Shown here piece by piece: positions 43,209 to 55,396 of a stretch of DNA of 64,000 bases. Source of the DNA: Archivesica marissinica. Taxonomy: Eukaryota > Mollusca > Bivalvia > Venerida > Vesicomyidae. Below the pieces are notes generated by a model, which was not told the DNA's origin, made no database searches, and saw only the letters and a list, made by a program, of their open reading frames with translations. The translations under genes were made by a program, and so were the position numbers. Location: positions 72,079,749 to 72,143,748 of the forward strand of contig CM026387.1 of assembly GCA_014843695.1 (NCBI GenBank), written 5' to 3'. Position 1 is the first letter of the stretch, and each line of letters starts with the position of its first letter.

Positions 43209-43270
43209 TGCAGCAGCTACTTTTCCTGAATTGGGACATTTTGATCCATCTGTATAAATCTGTAAGTAAC

Positions 43271-44922
43271 CTAGGTAATTTTCTCTAAATGAATCTGTAG
43301 TTCTGATTTAATGAGGTACGTTAAATCAGATTTCTTCACTTTTTCTGATAAAGCGGTATCAACATCTGGGTATGATAAGGTCCATGGAGGAATCTGGCCC
43401 GGCCTGAAGTCTGCTACCTGCACATCCCCGAGACCGCACGACTCCGCAAGTTCCTGGGCCTGAGCACCAACAGGTAATACAGGATTTTTGTAGCATGCCT
43501 TGACAAAGTATCCGGTCCCGAGGATGGCGTTCACTGGATTCCATCATGCCTAGTTTGAACCCTGGCCCAATATTTAACAGTTTGCTCCATGCGTCTAATG
43601 TTTAGAGGAGGTACACCCGCCTCCGCTTCCAACAGATACCCAGGGGTGGAGCGAATGGCTCCCAGAGCCAGTCTGAGGGCTTTATTTTGGACTATATCAA
43701 GTTTTTTAAGTTCAGATCTCACAGCACAAGAATAGATTTGAGCACCATAATCTATCTTTGAACGTATTAATGACTTATAAATGAGTAAGAGGCTGTTCTT
43801 ATCTGATCCAAAATGAGTAAGAGGCTGTTCTTATCTGATCCAAAGTCTGTGCCTCTTAACATCCTCATGACATTTAAGTCTTTTTCAGACCGGGTAACCA
43901 AATCCTTAATGTGTTGCGTGAATGATAACCTATCATCCAAAAGAAGACCTAAAAATCTCGCAACTCTTTCAAATTTAATTGGTGTTCCACCTAAGTTAAC
44001 ATTCTAATTGTGCTGTTTCTGATTCCCAAATAAAACTCCTACTGTTTTTGTTTCAGAAATTTTGAAACCCCAGTTTTTGGCCCATCCCCATAGAGAGTCC
44101 AATCCAGCTTGTGCTTTTTTAGCTAGTTTAACCAAGTTGGACCCCATTATCCAGGTTCCTGAATCATCAGCAAACTGGCTAATAACCATCCCAGAACCTT
44201 GGAGAGTGTCTGGGAGACTATTGATTATAAGAGAAAAGAGCAATGGTGAGAGTATCGCGCCCTGGGGAGTCCCTCTGTCAAGAGTTGCTTTTTCAGAGAG
44301 AGAACCCCCAACCTTTACTTGAATAGTCCTATTCTCCAGAAAGGCCCTGAGATATTGGAAGCAAGAACCTGTGATACCGTACTCTTTTAATTTATAGAGT
44401 ACTCCAAAGTGCCACGTTAAGTCAAAAGCGGGCCTGAAAGTCTAAGAAAATTGCCAGCACTGAACGTTTTCTATTTTTAGCATAGATTACGTCGTGCTGC
44501 AGTCGAGCAAGTTGATCTAGAGTGCTCCTTCCCTTTCGAAAACCAGATTGAAAGGGAGTTAATATATTTTTTGATTCTATGTGATGTTCTAAACGTGCCT
44601 TTACCATTCCCTCAAGCAATTTCCCTGAGTGTGATGTAAGGCTTATAGGTCTGTACGATTTTGGTTCATTTTTATCTTTTCCATTTTTATAAAGCAGTAT
44701 CACACATGCATCCTTCCAGGCCATCGGGTACACCCCGCTACTCCATATCTTGTTGAAAAGCTTCAGCCATAGTTCAAGGGCTGAATCCGGCATGTGTCTA
44801 AATAGAAGATAGGATATCCTATCTATTCCCGCCGCAGAATCACGTCTGTCACTAATGCAAGATTTAAACTCGGACAATGAAAATGGAAGATTTAAAGGAA
44901 TATCATTTTCCCCCTGGCTCAT
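43271..44922 (-). pseudogene. I-like LINE: reverse transcriptase
   Basis: 44922-44422 has DSAAGIDRISYLLFRHMPDS, YRPISLTSHSGKLLEGMV, FQSGFRKGRSTLDQL and the start of motif A (AIFLDFQ), then breaks. 44243-44004 has the catalytic FADD (VISQFADDSGTWIMG). Further pieces at 43722-43531 and 43534-43271 cover the thumb and connection region. Confidence 0.85.
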
Positions 44923-45201
44923 TTATTACATTTTGATGTTGTGATTCAAAAGTTTGTTGAAATTTTATAGTATCTGGTGACATATTTGAATCACTGGAGA
45001 CCTGTTGGTAGTGTTTTACCAGGAAATTAGCCTTTTCAAGGGGACCTATTGCCAAATCGTTTTTGTATTTTAATAATGGTACAGGATTTGAAGCTATACC
45101 TTTAATTCTGTGAATTTTTTGCCAAAATATTTTTGCACTACATTTTTGAGTTTAAATCGATTCACAGAATTCCTGCCAATTTTCTTTTTTTGCTTCAAGA
45201 A

Positions 45202-46265
45202 TTACTTTTTGGATTGTAATTCAGCCTCTTGCAGTGTGTGAAGTTTCATTTGGCAGGGATTTCTTTTTAGTTGATTTAATGCCTTTTTTCTATCCTGTAC
45301 CGCATTGTAACATTCGTCATTCCACCATGGGACCTTTTTATGTTTAGACACCCTGCCGGAGGAGACAGGTATACACTTCTCACCTAGTTCTAAAATTGTT
45401 GCTGTTAAATTTTCACAGAAGATATCCACACTCTCAGAGTAGACACTATCAAGGGTGATCTCCCTACAAATTTCCTGAAACAGGGGTCAATCTGCGTTGT
45501 CATAGATAAATTTGCCCCCTTGATTGGATGTATCATTTTCTGTGTAATTTAGTCCAATACTTAAAATGATTGGAATATGATCGGAGCCAAAATTATCCTG
45601 ATAAACGCCCCATGCCGAAATAGCTGCAAACCTAGGGCTAGTGATAGTAAGGTCAATTGCTGACATTGAACCATTTGCCTTATTTAGCCTAGTTGCCGTA
45701 CCATCATTCATAATGACTATATTTTCTTTCCACCCATGTAAAAATATCCTTTCCCTTTCTGTTTGAATATTCGGAACCCCAATTTATGTGGTGTGCATTG
45801 AAGTCCCCTGTAATCACACAGTCACCTAGCTTATCAGTTGTTCTAAAAGATGAGCTACTTCTATTTAACGACTCAAGATCACACCCTCTTGAGTATAGGT
45901 TAACCAGGTGGAAGGAAGATCCAGCCAAATGAATTTTGAAAAGTTGTACCTCTATTTGAATATCCCCATTTTTATCCCTCGGATTGTCCACCTAGAGTCT
46001 GGTAATCTATGCCGTGATTAATAAAGGTAATCAACCCCCCTTTAGCTTGCATGCCCTGAGTTGCCGGGTAGTTTTTTTGTTCGGTGTGGTATCCAGGAAT
46101 TTTACATGTTTTAAGTTCATTGAACTTAGTTTCCTGGATACATATAATATTTATGTGGGGGTTGATATCTAGGAAATATTTTACTTCAGTTAATCTATAG
46201 CCTGTCAGTCCTTGTGCATTAAAAGTCATTATGTGAATTTTTTTATTCATTAGGGAGACTGACAA
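45202..46265 (-). pseudogene. I-like LINE: apurinic-type endonuclease and linker
   Basis: The start of ORF2 (ATG 46265) gives IHIMTFNAQGLTGYRLTE and INIICIQETKF. 45991-45704 has HLVNLYSRG and CVITGDFNAHHINWGSEY. 45711-45487 has the SDHIPI end motif. 45429-45202 has the linker VPWWNDECYNAVQDRKKALN. Endonuclease acidic and His motifs are all visible across frame breaks. Confidence 0.85.
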
Positions 46266-46570
46266 ACCGACGCATGGAACCTTTTTTTAGGGGAGACATG
46301 GATCTTGAACGAATTTTCCATGTTCCTGGTTGTTTTAATCTTAATTTACTTGGAGTCACAGGAGTTTTATGGACACCCCTTATTACACCAAGCGACTGGC
46401 CCTGACATGACATTGGGTTGCTGGGACAAGCCCGAGCCCTCTCGCATTCGAATCCAAGATCAATCCTCAGCTGGGTTGCAATATATTTGCCTAACCCAGC
46501 TCTGGAGGGTTTTGACCTGCTCATGCATAGCCCATGGACTATAGCACAGAGTCTCTCCAATGTAATTATT

Positions 46571-47962
46571 TTATTCTGACCACCATGGCCCATAACATTG
46601 ACATTGGGCATAACAGGTAGGGCAAGAGAGGGCAAGCTCAGCCACAATAACCGGTTCCTCCACCCCCGGTTGAGTATTCCCCACGGACATATTACAGTCA
46701 GGAGTATCCGGGTTCCTACTCAACAAAGAGAGATGAAGGGAGAACACGGAGTCCTCTTCAGTTACATTGAAACATCTACTGTCACTGACAGATCCACCGG
46801 TGGACTCATTCCCTTGAGTGATCTCCGTCAGTGAATCCGTCCCCAATGTAATCAAAGAGGGCCCCAAGCTCCCATCGGTCATACTCGATTTCGGGGTGGA
46901 GGTTGTTTTACCCTTGTCCGAAGCTGGCCCGTCCGCCAGCGCACAGCCACCAAACCGCCCGGGGAGGCAGGCACCCCTTCAGCACCTCCCCCGTGACAAC
47001 CCCCAGGAAGAGGGCGTCCACCCCGTCCCACCCTCGTCCACTCCTCATCAGTATGAGTTGTCGACGTAGAGCGAACCGGGGTGACACGACGCACTCCCCC
47101 AGGGGTGGTCAGCACGGCGACAGCGGAAGAGAATGACGATGGACTGGCAAGCGCCACCCCCGGGGATCCGGTGCTCCTATGTGCCGATTTACGAGATGGG
47201 CCCCTGTCGGACCTAGACGGAGATTGATTTGTATCCTCCCTAACCATTTCTTTCTCTTCTCTAGACAGGATTTGCTCTGCCCTAAACCAGGGCACACCCC
47301 TCTCCCTGGCTAACGCAGTTACGCAGACAGCCCTGAAGTAGGCATGACAGCCCCGGTATCTGACAGAGTGCTCATCCCCACAGTTCGCACAACGCCTGTG
47401 TGAGGCGATACAGTTCCGGGTGTCGTGCGGGCCAGCACACTTGGCGCATCTCTCCTTACCTCTGCATCTAGGGGCTGTGTGGCCGAAGCCCTGGCACTTG
47501 AAGCATCTCATAGGGGGTTGGACATACGCTTCTGTCCTATAGACAATGCTGGTGCCCCCAACCGAGACATATAAGGGGACTCCCCCGAAAAGGTCAGTTT
47601 TATGGCACTTGTGAGGTTACCATATTTTGACCTGAGTCTTGTGAGGTGTAGTAAGGTAGAACCCTCACTACAATTAAACACAAGACTCTTTTTAAATTCG
47701 GGGAGATTCTCCTCGAGCGAAACACCGTGGATGACCACGTCGCGGGTAATGACCGTTGATGGTAGGCTTACCCCGACGGCCACCCCCCCCCCCCGACACG
47801 TCCATCCACGGTGTTTAGGGCCTTCACCAGGGCCTCGGCCGATACAAAATCTAACAAAATCGATCTGGCCAAGGTTCTGCTGCTAAATCTATTGACAATA
47901 CGTGTATGTGTATTGTTCTTCGATCGCAGCAGACACACGTGGCCAGACGTCTGAAACCTCAC
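46571..47962 (-). pseudogene. I-like LINE: ORF1 (gag-like) with three zinc knuckles
   Basis: 47511-46879 has CFKCQGFGHTAPRC, CAKCAGPHDTRNC and CANCGDEHSVRYRGC, the CCHC triplet of I/Jockey-type ORF1 proteins. Upstream pieces (47962-47768, 47783-47508) contain the N-terminal domain (TRIVNRFSSRTLARSILLDF) split at a run of C's at about 47786-47798. The protein would bind element RNA. Confidence 0.82.
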
Positions 47963-48159
47963 ACGGTGGTTCAGAGGGATCTAATGCATCCCCCACGATT
48001 CTTGAAATGTCTAGTGGGTGCGCCCCTGGACGTATATGTGATGTCATGATCACACGCAAAATACATCACATTGTTTACAAATGGCTGTCTGAACGACAAG
48101 AGAGCTACAAAAAACGACGAGAAACGGATAGTGTTTTACAAAAGTAAAACTCTGTTGGC

Positions 48160-48912
48160 CGAGGGGAAAAAACGCGGCACGCAGAAGACACAGAGATCAG
48201 CAACACTATGATAGCTATTTGACCAGCCAGATCAAATCAAAGGGAGGCTATCGAGATACATAAACATGATTGCACAATAATATGAATTCTAGAATAACAC
48301 ACAACAAAATCTAGTAAATAAGCTCAATCATAGTATGTAATAGAAATGGTTCCCAGGTCATATATGGTACAGGTTGTTAATAGATTTGTGGTATGAAATT
48401 TAGAACGACACTGGGTGGGGTAAAATGGGGTGGGGTAACGTGTTTTGGAGACTAGTGGAAAGGTACGGAATATAAGAGCTAGGTGGTCGCTGTAAGTTGG
48501 TGCCGTCGGTCGACTGTACTGTAAGGGTTGGGTGGCTGGTGTCGTCGGGTGGAGCAGGGCGTGGAAACGTGTGTATACCAGCGTTTTAGATTAACTTCGA
48601 CGCTATAAAAAGTGTGTTGATATTTTGCTGTAACCGGAAACGGTGTGTCAATGTATAATGTATGGACATACCTTTTTAAGGAAGTAATAATTTCTACTCA
48701 GAATCTGCCTTGACCAATAGAAAGGTGGCATTATAAGTAATACTGAGTTATTTCATCCAATGAGAATGACTGGATGATATTAGAATTTTGACCAGTGTTC
48801 AACTTTGCTTGTACCATGTTGTGAAAACAAAACATGTTTGTTTGAAGTAATGGCTTGTACAATAAGGTGTTGATAATTTGACACTAAGAAGCTGTTACAG
48901 CAATATGGTATT
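48160..48912. other. Stretch with no gene recognised
   Basis: Unique sequence with a G-rich patch (GGGTGGGGTAAAATGGGG near 48413-48440). No coding or repeat signal was found. Confidence 0.5.
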
Positions 48913-48925
48913 TAGCACCTAGAAG

Positions 48926-49964
48926 AGCCCGGCCGATCTCCTCACGACGTGCACGTCGTGACCGGGGCACATTCCGCAGCAGCAGCCTAGGATTCTGGGA
49001 TCTTGTGGTCGTCGATCTTGCGAATGGGTTGATGCGTTTGCGACAATCGACGACCAGATGTTTAATGTCAGATCCGTATAAATGCTGCTGCGGGGTGACC
49101 AACAGTGAGGAGGGTGGCCCTACAAGGGACCATGTACAGACCAGGCATTGTCACCCTGCCACGGAAAGAAGGAACCACCTGAGGATGTCATCCTGAGCTC
49201 ACAGCGGGAGATTGTGTCATCGTTCCGAAGTGACCAATCCACGCCGCTGACGCATACAGACGAGGACCCGCATCGACTCTTCGGAGTGTCTACACTTACC
49301 TAGATCAGCGACAGCTAGTACTGGGGCGCTGAAGAGGCGACGAGTGACCGGACAGGAGAGGACGGCAATCGTTTCGAGTGGATGGCACACCCGTCGCCTC
49401 AAACTCTTTTATCTGTTTACCAATGAAGGCCGTTGGAGACGGAGGGATGCGACCTCGACCCCGGATGCGTCAACGGGGTGGACAACGACGGAACAACCGA
49501 ACCATTTTGCTGCTGTGAGCCGACCCAGGAAACCGGCACAGGGCTGGTCACCCTGTTGTCGGGGAGATGATGCCAGGCGCGGGGAATGTCACCCTGTCGT
49601 TTGGTATCACTCCATAACTGGGTCAACGATGGAGAAGCGCCTTCACAGCGACTGGATGACCTCATTTCTTCATCCAATCAGCGACCAGACCTTCAACCAC
49701 CTTGACATAAACTACCAGAACCACACAATCTTCTAGAACATAATCATCTTGGACTTAAGCAACATAGACTAACAAGGAATAATTATCGAGTAAACTAATC
49801 ATCTTGGACCGAAATCTTCACGGGAATCTACAACTACAATCTACACCACTCTACAAGACACCAACGACACAACACTTCATCGAATAATAGACGGTACGAA
49901 AGCACGTTTGCTCGCCCATATGGTTTACCAGCGGCGAGGGTAAATAAACGGAATCATCATCATC
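48926..49964 (+). mobile_element. GC-rich retroposed element with 13-bp target duplication
   Basis: It is bounded by the direct repeat TAGCACCTAGAAG at 48913-48925 and 49965-49977. It ends in ATCATCATC, a simple tail, which sets plus orientation. The interior (1039 bp) is markedly richer in GC than its flanks and includes CACGACGTGCACGTCGTG, a near-perfect palindrome at about 48941-48961. Frames of 60-130 codons on both strands show no domain I recognise. It could be a 5'-truncated LINE of an unrecognised family or a long SINE. Confidence 0.72.
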
Positions 49965-49977
49965 TAGCACCTAGAAG

Positions 49978-50860
49978 CCCATGTAATATTTCTGACATGA
50001 TAGGCAATCTGTTGTAATCACAGACTACATACCTTGCAATCTTTAAGGATTTTCTTGTACAATTATAATGTCTGATGGCTTATCTTCAAATACACCAATT
50101 TTATAACAAAATGCGTATTTAAAATTCATATTTAACTTAAATCATATTTTTATATTTGTTTGGCGCACAACAATATTACGAAGACAAGTCTAAGTGTTTG
50201 TATAAATAGTATCTAGCGTGAATGGCAGTACTTATCTGTGTAAAGATATAAAATAGTTGATGTGCTTAATTGTAACGAACAAAAAATATAAATGTATTTA
50301 TTTATTTATTTCAGTCTCATCTATGCATACTACACATATAATAGTACATAGCCATTATATGAGGATTATAAGAGACTAGACACATGTTATCATCACTGAC
50401 AATTGTTATCATAATACTGTACATTAAAATTCAAAGACAAACCTTGCCCATCTAGACACTTGTGTTAATCTTGTGACAATATTACTTAAACACCAGTGTT
50501 TACTGTAAAAAACACATTGAAATACCACACACATTTTAAAAGAAGGTAAAAGAGGGTTGCTGGCACAAGTAACACTATACTGTGTCACACTTGGCAGTAT
50601 AATATGTCATAATTGGCAAGTTTTGTTAAAAATTAAGCTATTATCTAACATCATACAATGTATGTATACCTAACATTTGTATCCTGGTATTTACAGTTCA
50701 TTGTAATACACCGTGGAATACTTTATTGCCAGGACAAAATTGCGCGCTTTACCATTAGCAAAAAACAAAAAACAAACTTACACAATACACTGAGCCCGAG
50801 GCTCCAACCCCCGAAATAATACATTACTGCATTCAAATATATTATGAGACCGTGTGTTGT
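49978..50860. other. Stretch with no gene recognised
   Basis: Unique AT-rich sequence with a short (ATTT)n run at 50297-50318. No gene, splice pattern or longer repeat was found. Confidence 0.5.
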
Positions 50861-50869
50861 TACGTTTAT

Positions 50870-51145
50870 TTATCGTAGCTACCGGTTGCCCATATGAGCG
50901 ACGCCTCCTTAAGAGATTAGACATTTTAGATTTTGGAGGATAGTGCATGATACAGAGAGAGACCCATTCCAGATCTCCTCTGGTTCTTTTACGTGCACGG
51001 TGTAAAGCACCGACATGAGACCTCGGTTTAACGTCCCATCTGAAAGACTGTTAATTTTATTATGGTCAGACGGGGGATCGAACCTGCTATCCCTGGATTA
51101 CCAGTTCAGCGTGTTACCACTGGACTACATATCCGTCTGTAATGA
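50870..51145 (-). mobile_element. tRNA-derived SINE, family delta
   Basis: Read on the minus strand, the head at 51140-51060 resembles a tRNA: TAGTCCAGTGGTAACACG (A box) and AGGTTCGATCCC (B box), with a degraded anticodon stem. The SINE body continues down to about 50870. Mismatches in the anticodon stem argue against a working tRNA gene. Confidence 0.7.
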
Positions 51146-51236
51146 GACCTATTAGTAAGTGCACTTAAATAATAATTTGTCTCACAAACAGAAAGGAAAA
51201 TCCGCGGAAGAAGTTTAATATAAACCGAAAGTGTTT

Positions 51237-51682
51237 CAAGTCAAGTCAAGTCAAAATCCTTTATTTCTCTCAATTCATGTTAGCATGAACACATGAGATT
51301 ATACATGTAAATATGTTACAAGAGGCTCTTTGAACGACATTACAAACAATATGTAAAACACACTGATTTACAATAGCATATTACATGTAATGCAAATATA
51401 AGTACAAAGGAATTATCCCAATATCATATCCCAAGCAAAATTGTTTTCATGAATTTGCACAGTTTCAGAAATTCTGATCTGTTCGTAGTATTTATGAGCT
51501 GTTCCATCTTAAATGTGTTTGGACGACGGTAATAATATGGCTTTATATACTTTTTTCTGTTATCAATTAAATTCGGACATTCTAATAAATAATGTAATTC
51601 GTCACCAATCTTGTCATTACAAAAATTGCAAGTTCTAAGGTTGATAGGGATTCTGGCCCAATTTCCTGTTTCAATTGGAAGA
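51237..51682 (-). pseudogene. LINE family A, copy 3: 3' end only
   Basis: 445 bp nearly identical to 40712-41156, beginning with the inverted (TTGAC)n tail and stopping abruptly in the codons for the segment before the zinc motif. The 5' truncation abuts a 34-bp minisatellite. Confidence 0.9.
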
Positions 51683-52095
51683 CATATGACATATACCTCT
51701 AAACATCAAACAAGAATGTATGGCATATACCTCTAAACATCAAACAAGAATATATGGCATATACCTCTAAACATCAAACAAGAATGTATGGCATATACCT
51801 CTAAACATCAAACAAGAATGTATGGCATATACCTCTAAACATCAAACAAGAATATATGGCATATACCTCTAAACATCAAACAAGAATGTATGGCATATAC
51901 CTCTAAACATCAAACAAGAATGTATGGCATATACCTCTAAACATCAAACAAGAATGTATGGCATATACCTCTATTACTAAAACATCAAACAAGAATGTAT
52001 GGCATATACCCCTAAACATCAAACAAGAATGTATGGCATATACCTCTAAACATCAAACAAGAATGTATGGCATATACCTCTATTACTAAAACATC
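51683..52095. repeat. Minisatellite, 34-bp unit, about 12 copies
   Basis: Units contain ATGGCATATACCTCTAAAC and ATCAAACAAGAATGT. Two copies carry an ATTACTA insertion (51971-51978, 52081-52088), which suggests block duplication of about 110 bp. Confidence 0.93.
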
Positions 52096-52660
52096 AAACA
52101 AGAATGAGTACACATCAAACAAGAATGATTACACATCAAACAAGAATGATTAAACATCAAACAAGAATTATTAAACATCAAACAAGAATGATTAAACATC
52201 AAACAAGAATGATTAAACATCAAACAAGAATGATTAAACATCAAACAAGAATTATTAAACATCAAACAAGAATGATTAAACATCATACAAAAATGATTAA
52301 ACATCAAACAAGAATGATTAAACATCATAAAAGAATGATTAAACATCATAAAAGAATGATTAAACATCAAACAATAATGATTAAACATCAAACAAGAATG
52401 ATTAAACATCAAACAAGAATGATTAAACATCAAACAAGAATGTTTAAACATCAAACAAGAATGATTAAACATCATACAAGAATGATTAAACATCAAACAA
52501 GAATGATTATATACATCAAACAAGAATGATTAAACATCAAACAAGAATGATTAAACATCAAACAAGACACACGAATGATTAAAATCATGTATCATACAAG
52601 AATGATTAAAATCATGTATCATACAAGAATGATTAAAATCATGTATCATACAACGTACAA
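52096..52660. repeat. Minisatellites, 21-bp then 27-bp units
   Basis: About 22 copies of GATTAAACATCAAACAAGAAT are followed by three 27-bp units with AAAATCATGTATCATACAAG. The ATCAAACAAGAATG core is shared with the 34-bp array before it, so the arrays form a related series. Open frames on both strands reflect the 21-bp period. Confidence 0.93.
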
Positions 52661-52689
52661 CGTCATTATCAGGCATCATATAGCAGGCG

Positions 52690-53326
52690 TTGGCACTGAT
52701 ACTGTTATCTTATCAGAATCAGAATACGACTTTAAACAAGCTCTAAAGACTTATGAAAATTATTGCAATGAATGGAAACTAACAGTCAATACATCGAAAT
52801 CTAAAATTATCATTTTTTCAAAAGGAAGACAACCAGTCTATAATTTTATGTTTAACGACCTACCATTAGAAATTGTAAATGAATATAAATATTTGGGAAT
52901 TTACTTTTGTAGAAGTGGTTCATTTTATAGATGTAAAAATCATATTGCTTCTCAGGCCACTAGAGCGATGTATAGTTTGATAAGGAATTCAAATCGATTA
53001 AGTCTACCTATTGATATACAAATTGACCTGTTTAATAAAACTGTAAAGCCTATTTTACTATATGGTTCAGAAATGTGGGGGTACGGAAATTTAGAAGTCA
53101 TTGAACGTGTACAACTAAAATATTTGAAATACATTTTAAATATGAAAAGATCCTCACCAAATTACATGGTCTATGGGGAAACTGGTAGTATGCCGTTACG
53201 AATAGAGATAGAATCACGAATAATAGCCTTCTGGACACGTATAATCAACTATAACATAAACAACGTACCAGAAAAACTTTGCACCGTTATGTATGATAGC
53301 ATATATGTAATGTCAAATAACTACAC
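52690..53326 (+). pseudogene. LINE family A, copy 4: RT end and connection (left part)
   Basis: It begins just after the YADD region and encodes ILSESEYDFKQALKTYENY and CRSGSFYRCKNHIASQATRA, on to CTVMYDSIYVMSNNYT. It matches copy 1 (37727-38100) and copy 2 (41612 side) very closely. It has a 12-bp internal repeat not present in copy 1. The copy is cut at 53326 by a 1332-bp insertion. Confidence 0.9.
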
Positions 53327-53485
53327 TTAACGACGCACATCGTATTTGCCACATGCCCTGCATGGTATACATCTAATACATGATCACCACTTATATATAT
53401 TATGACCCACGTACATATCAGAGGTTATAAATTGCTGAAATTGAAGTTCTGTATTTTTATAGTACTTACAACTGGTATAAACAAT

Positions 53486-53980
53486 TCAACTCCACTTATG
53501 GCCCAAATAAGGTTGGTTGCGCGGGTTAGGCAGCCAGTTCCTGCATTGCTGTACCACACATTCAGGCATCATTTCCCTCTTATGCCAAATACAGTCTCCT
53601 CTTCTAGCCGCTACTTTTCTCTCTATATATCTGACATCTTTCCATGCGCCACAATTATATAGCATTGCCCAAAACCTCCTGTATAGAAGCTTTCTCTCAT
53701 GTGAATTTAGATTATGCGGTGGACGATTATTAGCAGGCCACCAAAGTTGTTTGTTCTGTTCATTTATTATGCAAGGGGAACACAAGCACAGTGGACACTC
53801 AGCAACACCTTCAGCATGCTGAGGCATAGGGGGAGGTACGTAAGCAGCCTCTGCAACGGGCATGGCGGTGGCTGTTTCTTCTATTTCCATCTCTACGTCC
53901 CAGTTCTTATTTTGCAAGAAAGTCAGCAATTCTTTTCTCTGCTCATCAGTTACATACATTGTTATTTTACTCAATGGCAT
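53486..53980 (-). CDS. 164-aa Cys/Trp-rich protein, unknown function
   Basis: Intact single-exon frame from ATG 53980. The N-terminus (VTDEQRKELLTFLQNKNWDV) is helical, then a Pro/Ala linker, a CPLCLCSPC cluster at about residues 61-69, and a C-terminal region with LLYRRFWAMLYNCGAWKDVR, MMPECVVQQCRNWLPNP and YLGHKW. The PxCVxxxxRxWxPNPxxxPYxGHxW pattern recalls the cysteine-rich intracellular domain found in P2X7 receptors and in many stand-alone invertebrate proteins; the resemblance is weak and I do not assign a function. It is the only intact non-LINE frame in this part of the window. Confidence 0.55.
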   Translation of the reverse strand: MPLSKITMYVTDEQRKELLTFLQNKNWDVEMEIEETATAMPVAEAAYVPPPMPQHAEGVAECPLCLCSPCIINEQNKQLWWPANNRPPHNLNSHERKLLYRRFWAMLYNCGAWKDVRYIERKVAARRGDCIWHKREMMPECVVQQCRNWLPNPRNQPYLGHKWS

Positions 53981-54662
53981 CTTGTAGAAATCGGCAGAAT
54001 ATGTGTAATACTCGTATGTTCAAGAGATTATAATTATAATATTATACATGTACTCATAGCATTCACTGTGATTATTATGTAGCATCAATATCGGTAAACA
54101 CACACTGACACAGAGAAATATTTAAAATATAACAGAAAACTTGCGAATAATACTGTAGATATATAATTAAATGAAGTATGAAGGTTACCATATAACGAAC
54201 ACATATAGTTTATTCATATAAATACATACATATTATATACATACATATTTGATTAGGTCAACACATGAACTGAATTTTGAATTAGATTGCACAGATCACA
54301 ACCATAGCGCACATTATACATGTATACGAATTGATCAGTCTCAGTGATTACGCTACGGCTGATGAGGCACCTACATAACATGTAATCTATGTCCCTGGGC
54401 TGATCTGGATTATGTAGTTTGAATACTCATAACTATCAATTTTCTTTACAATCAATAATATACGTTTACTTAAATTGTCAGGGCCTCATTTTGACTAATT
54501 CTCAGCTCACAGAGTGATCGTGCATATTAACCGTTAGAAAATACCTACATACGCCAAATTATACTGAATGTACTGCTACATTGTTGATACAAGCCACTAA
54601 TCACATGGAACAGGTAGTAAAGTATAAATCTTTACAATTGGACGGGGTCAAACTGCAGGCCT
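53981..54662. other. Rest of the TTAA insertion, nothing recognised
   Basis: AT-rich, with no frame longer than about 50 codons with support. Confidence 0.5.
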
Positions 54663-55396
54663 TTAAGAAAAAATCCCCATGGCTTTTTAATGTCAGAAAT
54701 ATATTGTATAAATGCGGTCTAAACAATATTTGGTATGACCATTACCCTCAAAACACTAAATGGCTTAGATTGACAGTTAAGCAAAAACTGCAGGACCTGT
54801 TCATAAATGAGTGGTACTCACAAGTTGACAACTCGAGCAATAGTACCTTCTATAGGATTTTCAAAAAGGAGTTGAAATTTGAAAGTTATTTGTCATCTAC
54901 TCCTAAGGCAGTTCTACCGTATATAATTAGATTTAGGACTAGAAATCACCGTCTTCCAATTGAAACAGGAAATTGGGCCAGAATCCCTATTAACCTTAGA
55001 ACTTGCAATTTTTGTAATGACAAGATTGGAGACGAATTACATTATTTATTAGAATGTCCGAATTTAATTGATAACAGGAAAAAGTATATAAAGCCATATT
55101 ATTACCGTCGTCCAAACACATTTAAGATGGAACAGCTCATAAATACTACGAACAGATCAGAATTTCTGAAACTGTGCAAATTCATGAAAACAATTTTGCT
55201 TGGGATATGATATTGGGATAATTCCTTTGTACTTATATTTGCATTACATGTAATATGCTACTGTAAATCAGTGTGTTTTATATATTGTTTGTAATGTCGT
55301 TCAAAGAGCCTCTTGTAACATGTTTACATGTATAACCTCATGTGTTCATGCTAACATGAATTGAGAGAAATAAAGGATTTTGACTTGACTTGACTA
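54663..55396 (+). pseudogene. LINE family A, copy 4: ORF2 C-terminus and 3' UTR (right part)
   Basis: The frame continues as KKKSPWLFNVRNILYKCG, then NEWYSQVDNSSNSTFYRI and the zinc motif CNFCNDKIGDELHYLLECP to the stop at 55210. The 3' UTR ends in TTTTGACTTGACTTGAC at 55396, a pentanucleotide tail. It inserted into an older minus-strand LINE that starts right after. Confidence 0.9.

Larger units (their letters stand above)
42500..48150 (-). mobile_element. I-like LINE, nearly full length but decayed
   Basis: In minus orientation the order is ORF1 with three zinc knuckles (47962-46571), endonuclease (46265-45487), reverse transcriptase (44922-44004) and RNase H (43208-42880), with a C-terminal zinc-like end. 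An RNase H domain after the RT places it in the I group of LINEs. At least seven frame breaks separate the pieces. The 5' UTR probably reaches about 48150, and the ends were not defined. Confidence 0.85.
53331..54662. mobile_element. TTAA-bounded 1.33-kb insertion inside a LINE copy
   Basis: The LINE sequence before (to 53326) and after (from 54663) is continuous in copy 2 apart from 11 bp. TTAA stands at 53327-53330 and 54663-54666 while copy 2 has it once, so TTAA looks like a target duplication. The ends (CGACGCACATCG and, inverted, AGGCCTGCAG) do not form a visible inverted repeat, so a standard piggyBac-type element is not proven. It carries the gene at 53486-53980. Confidence 0.6.

Noticed and set aside
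51060..51140. Functional tRNA gene
   Set aside because: The anticodon stem does not pair properly and the sequence continues into a SINE body; the same holds for the tRNA-like head at 57222-57320.
52086..52529. Histidine-rich repeat proteins on both strands
   Set aside because: They arise from the 21-bp minisatellite period.
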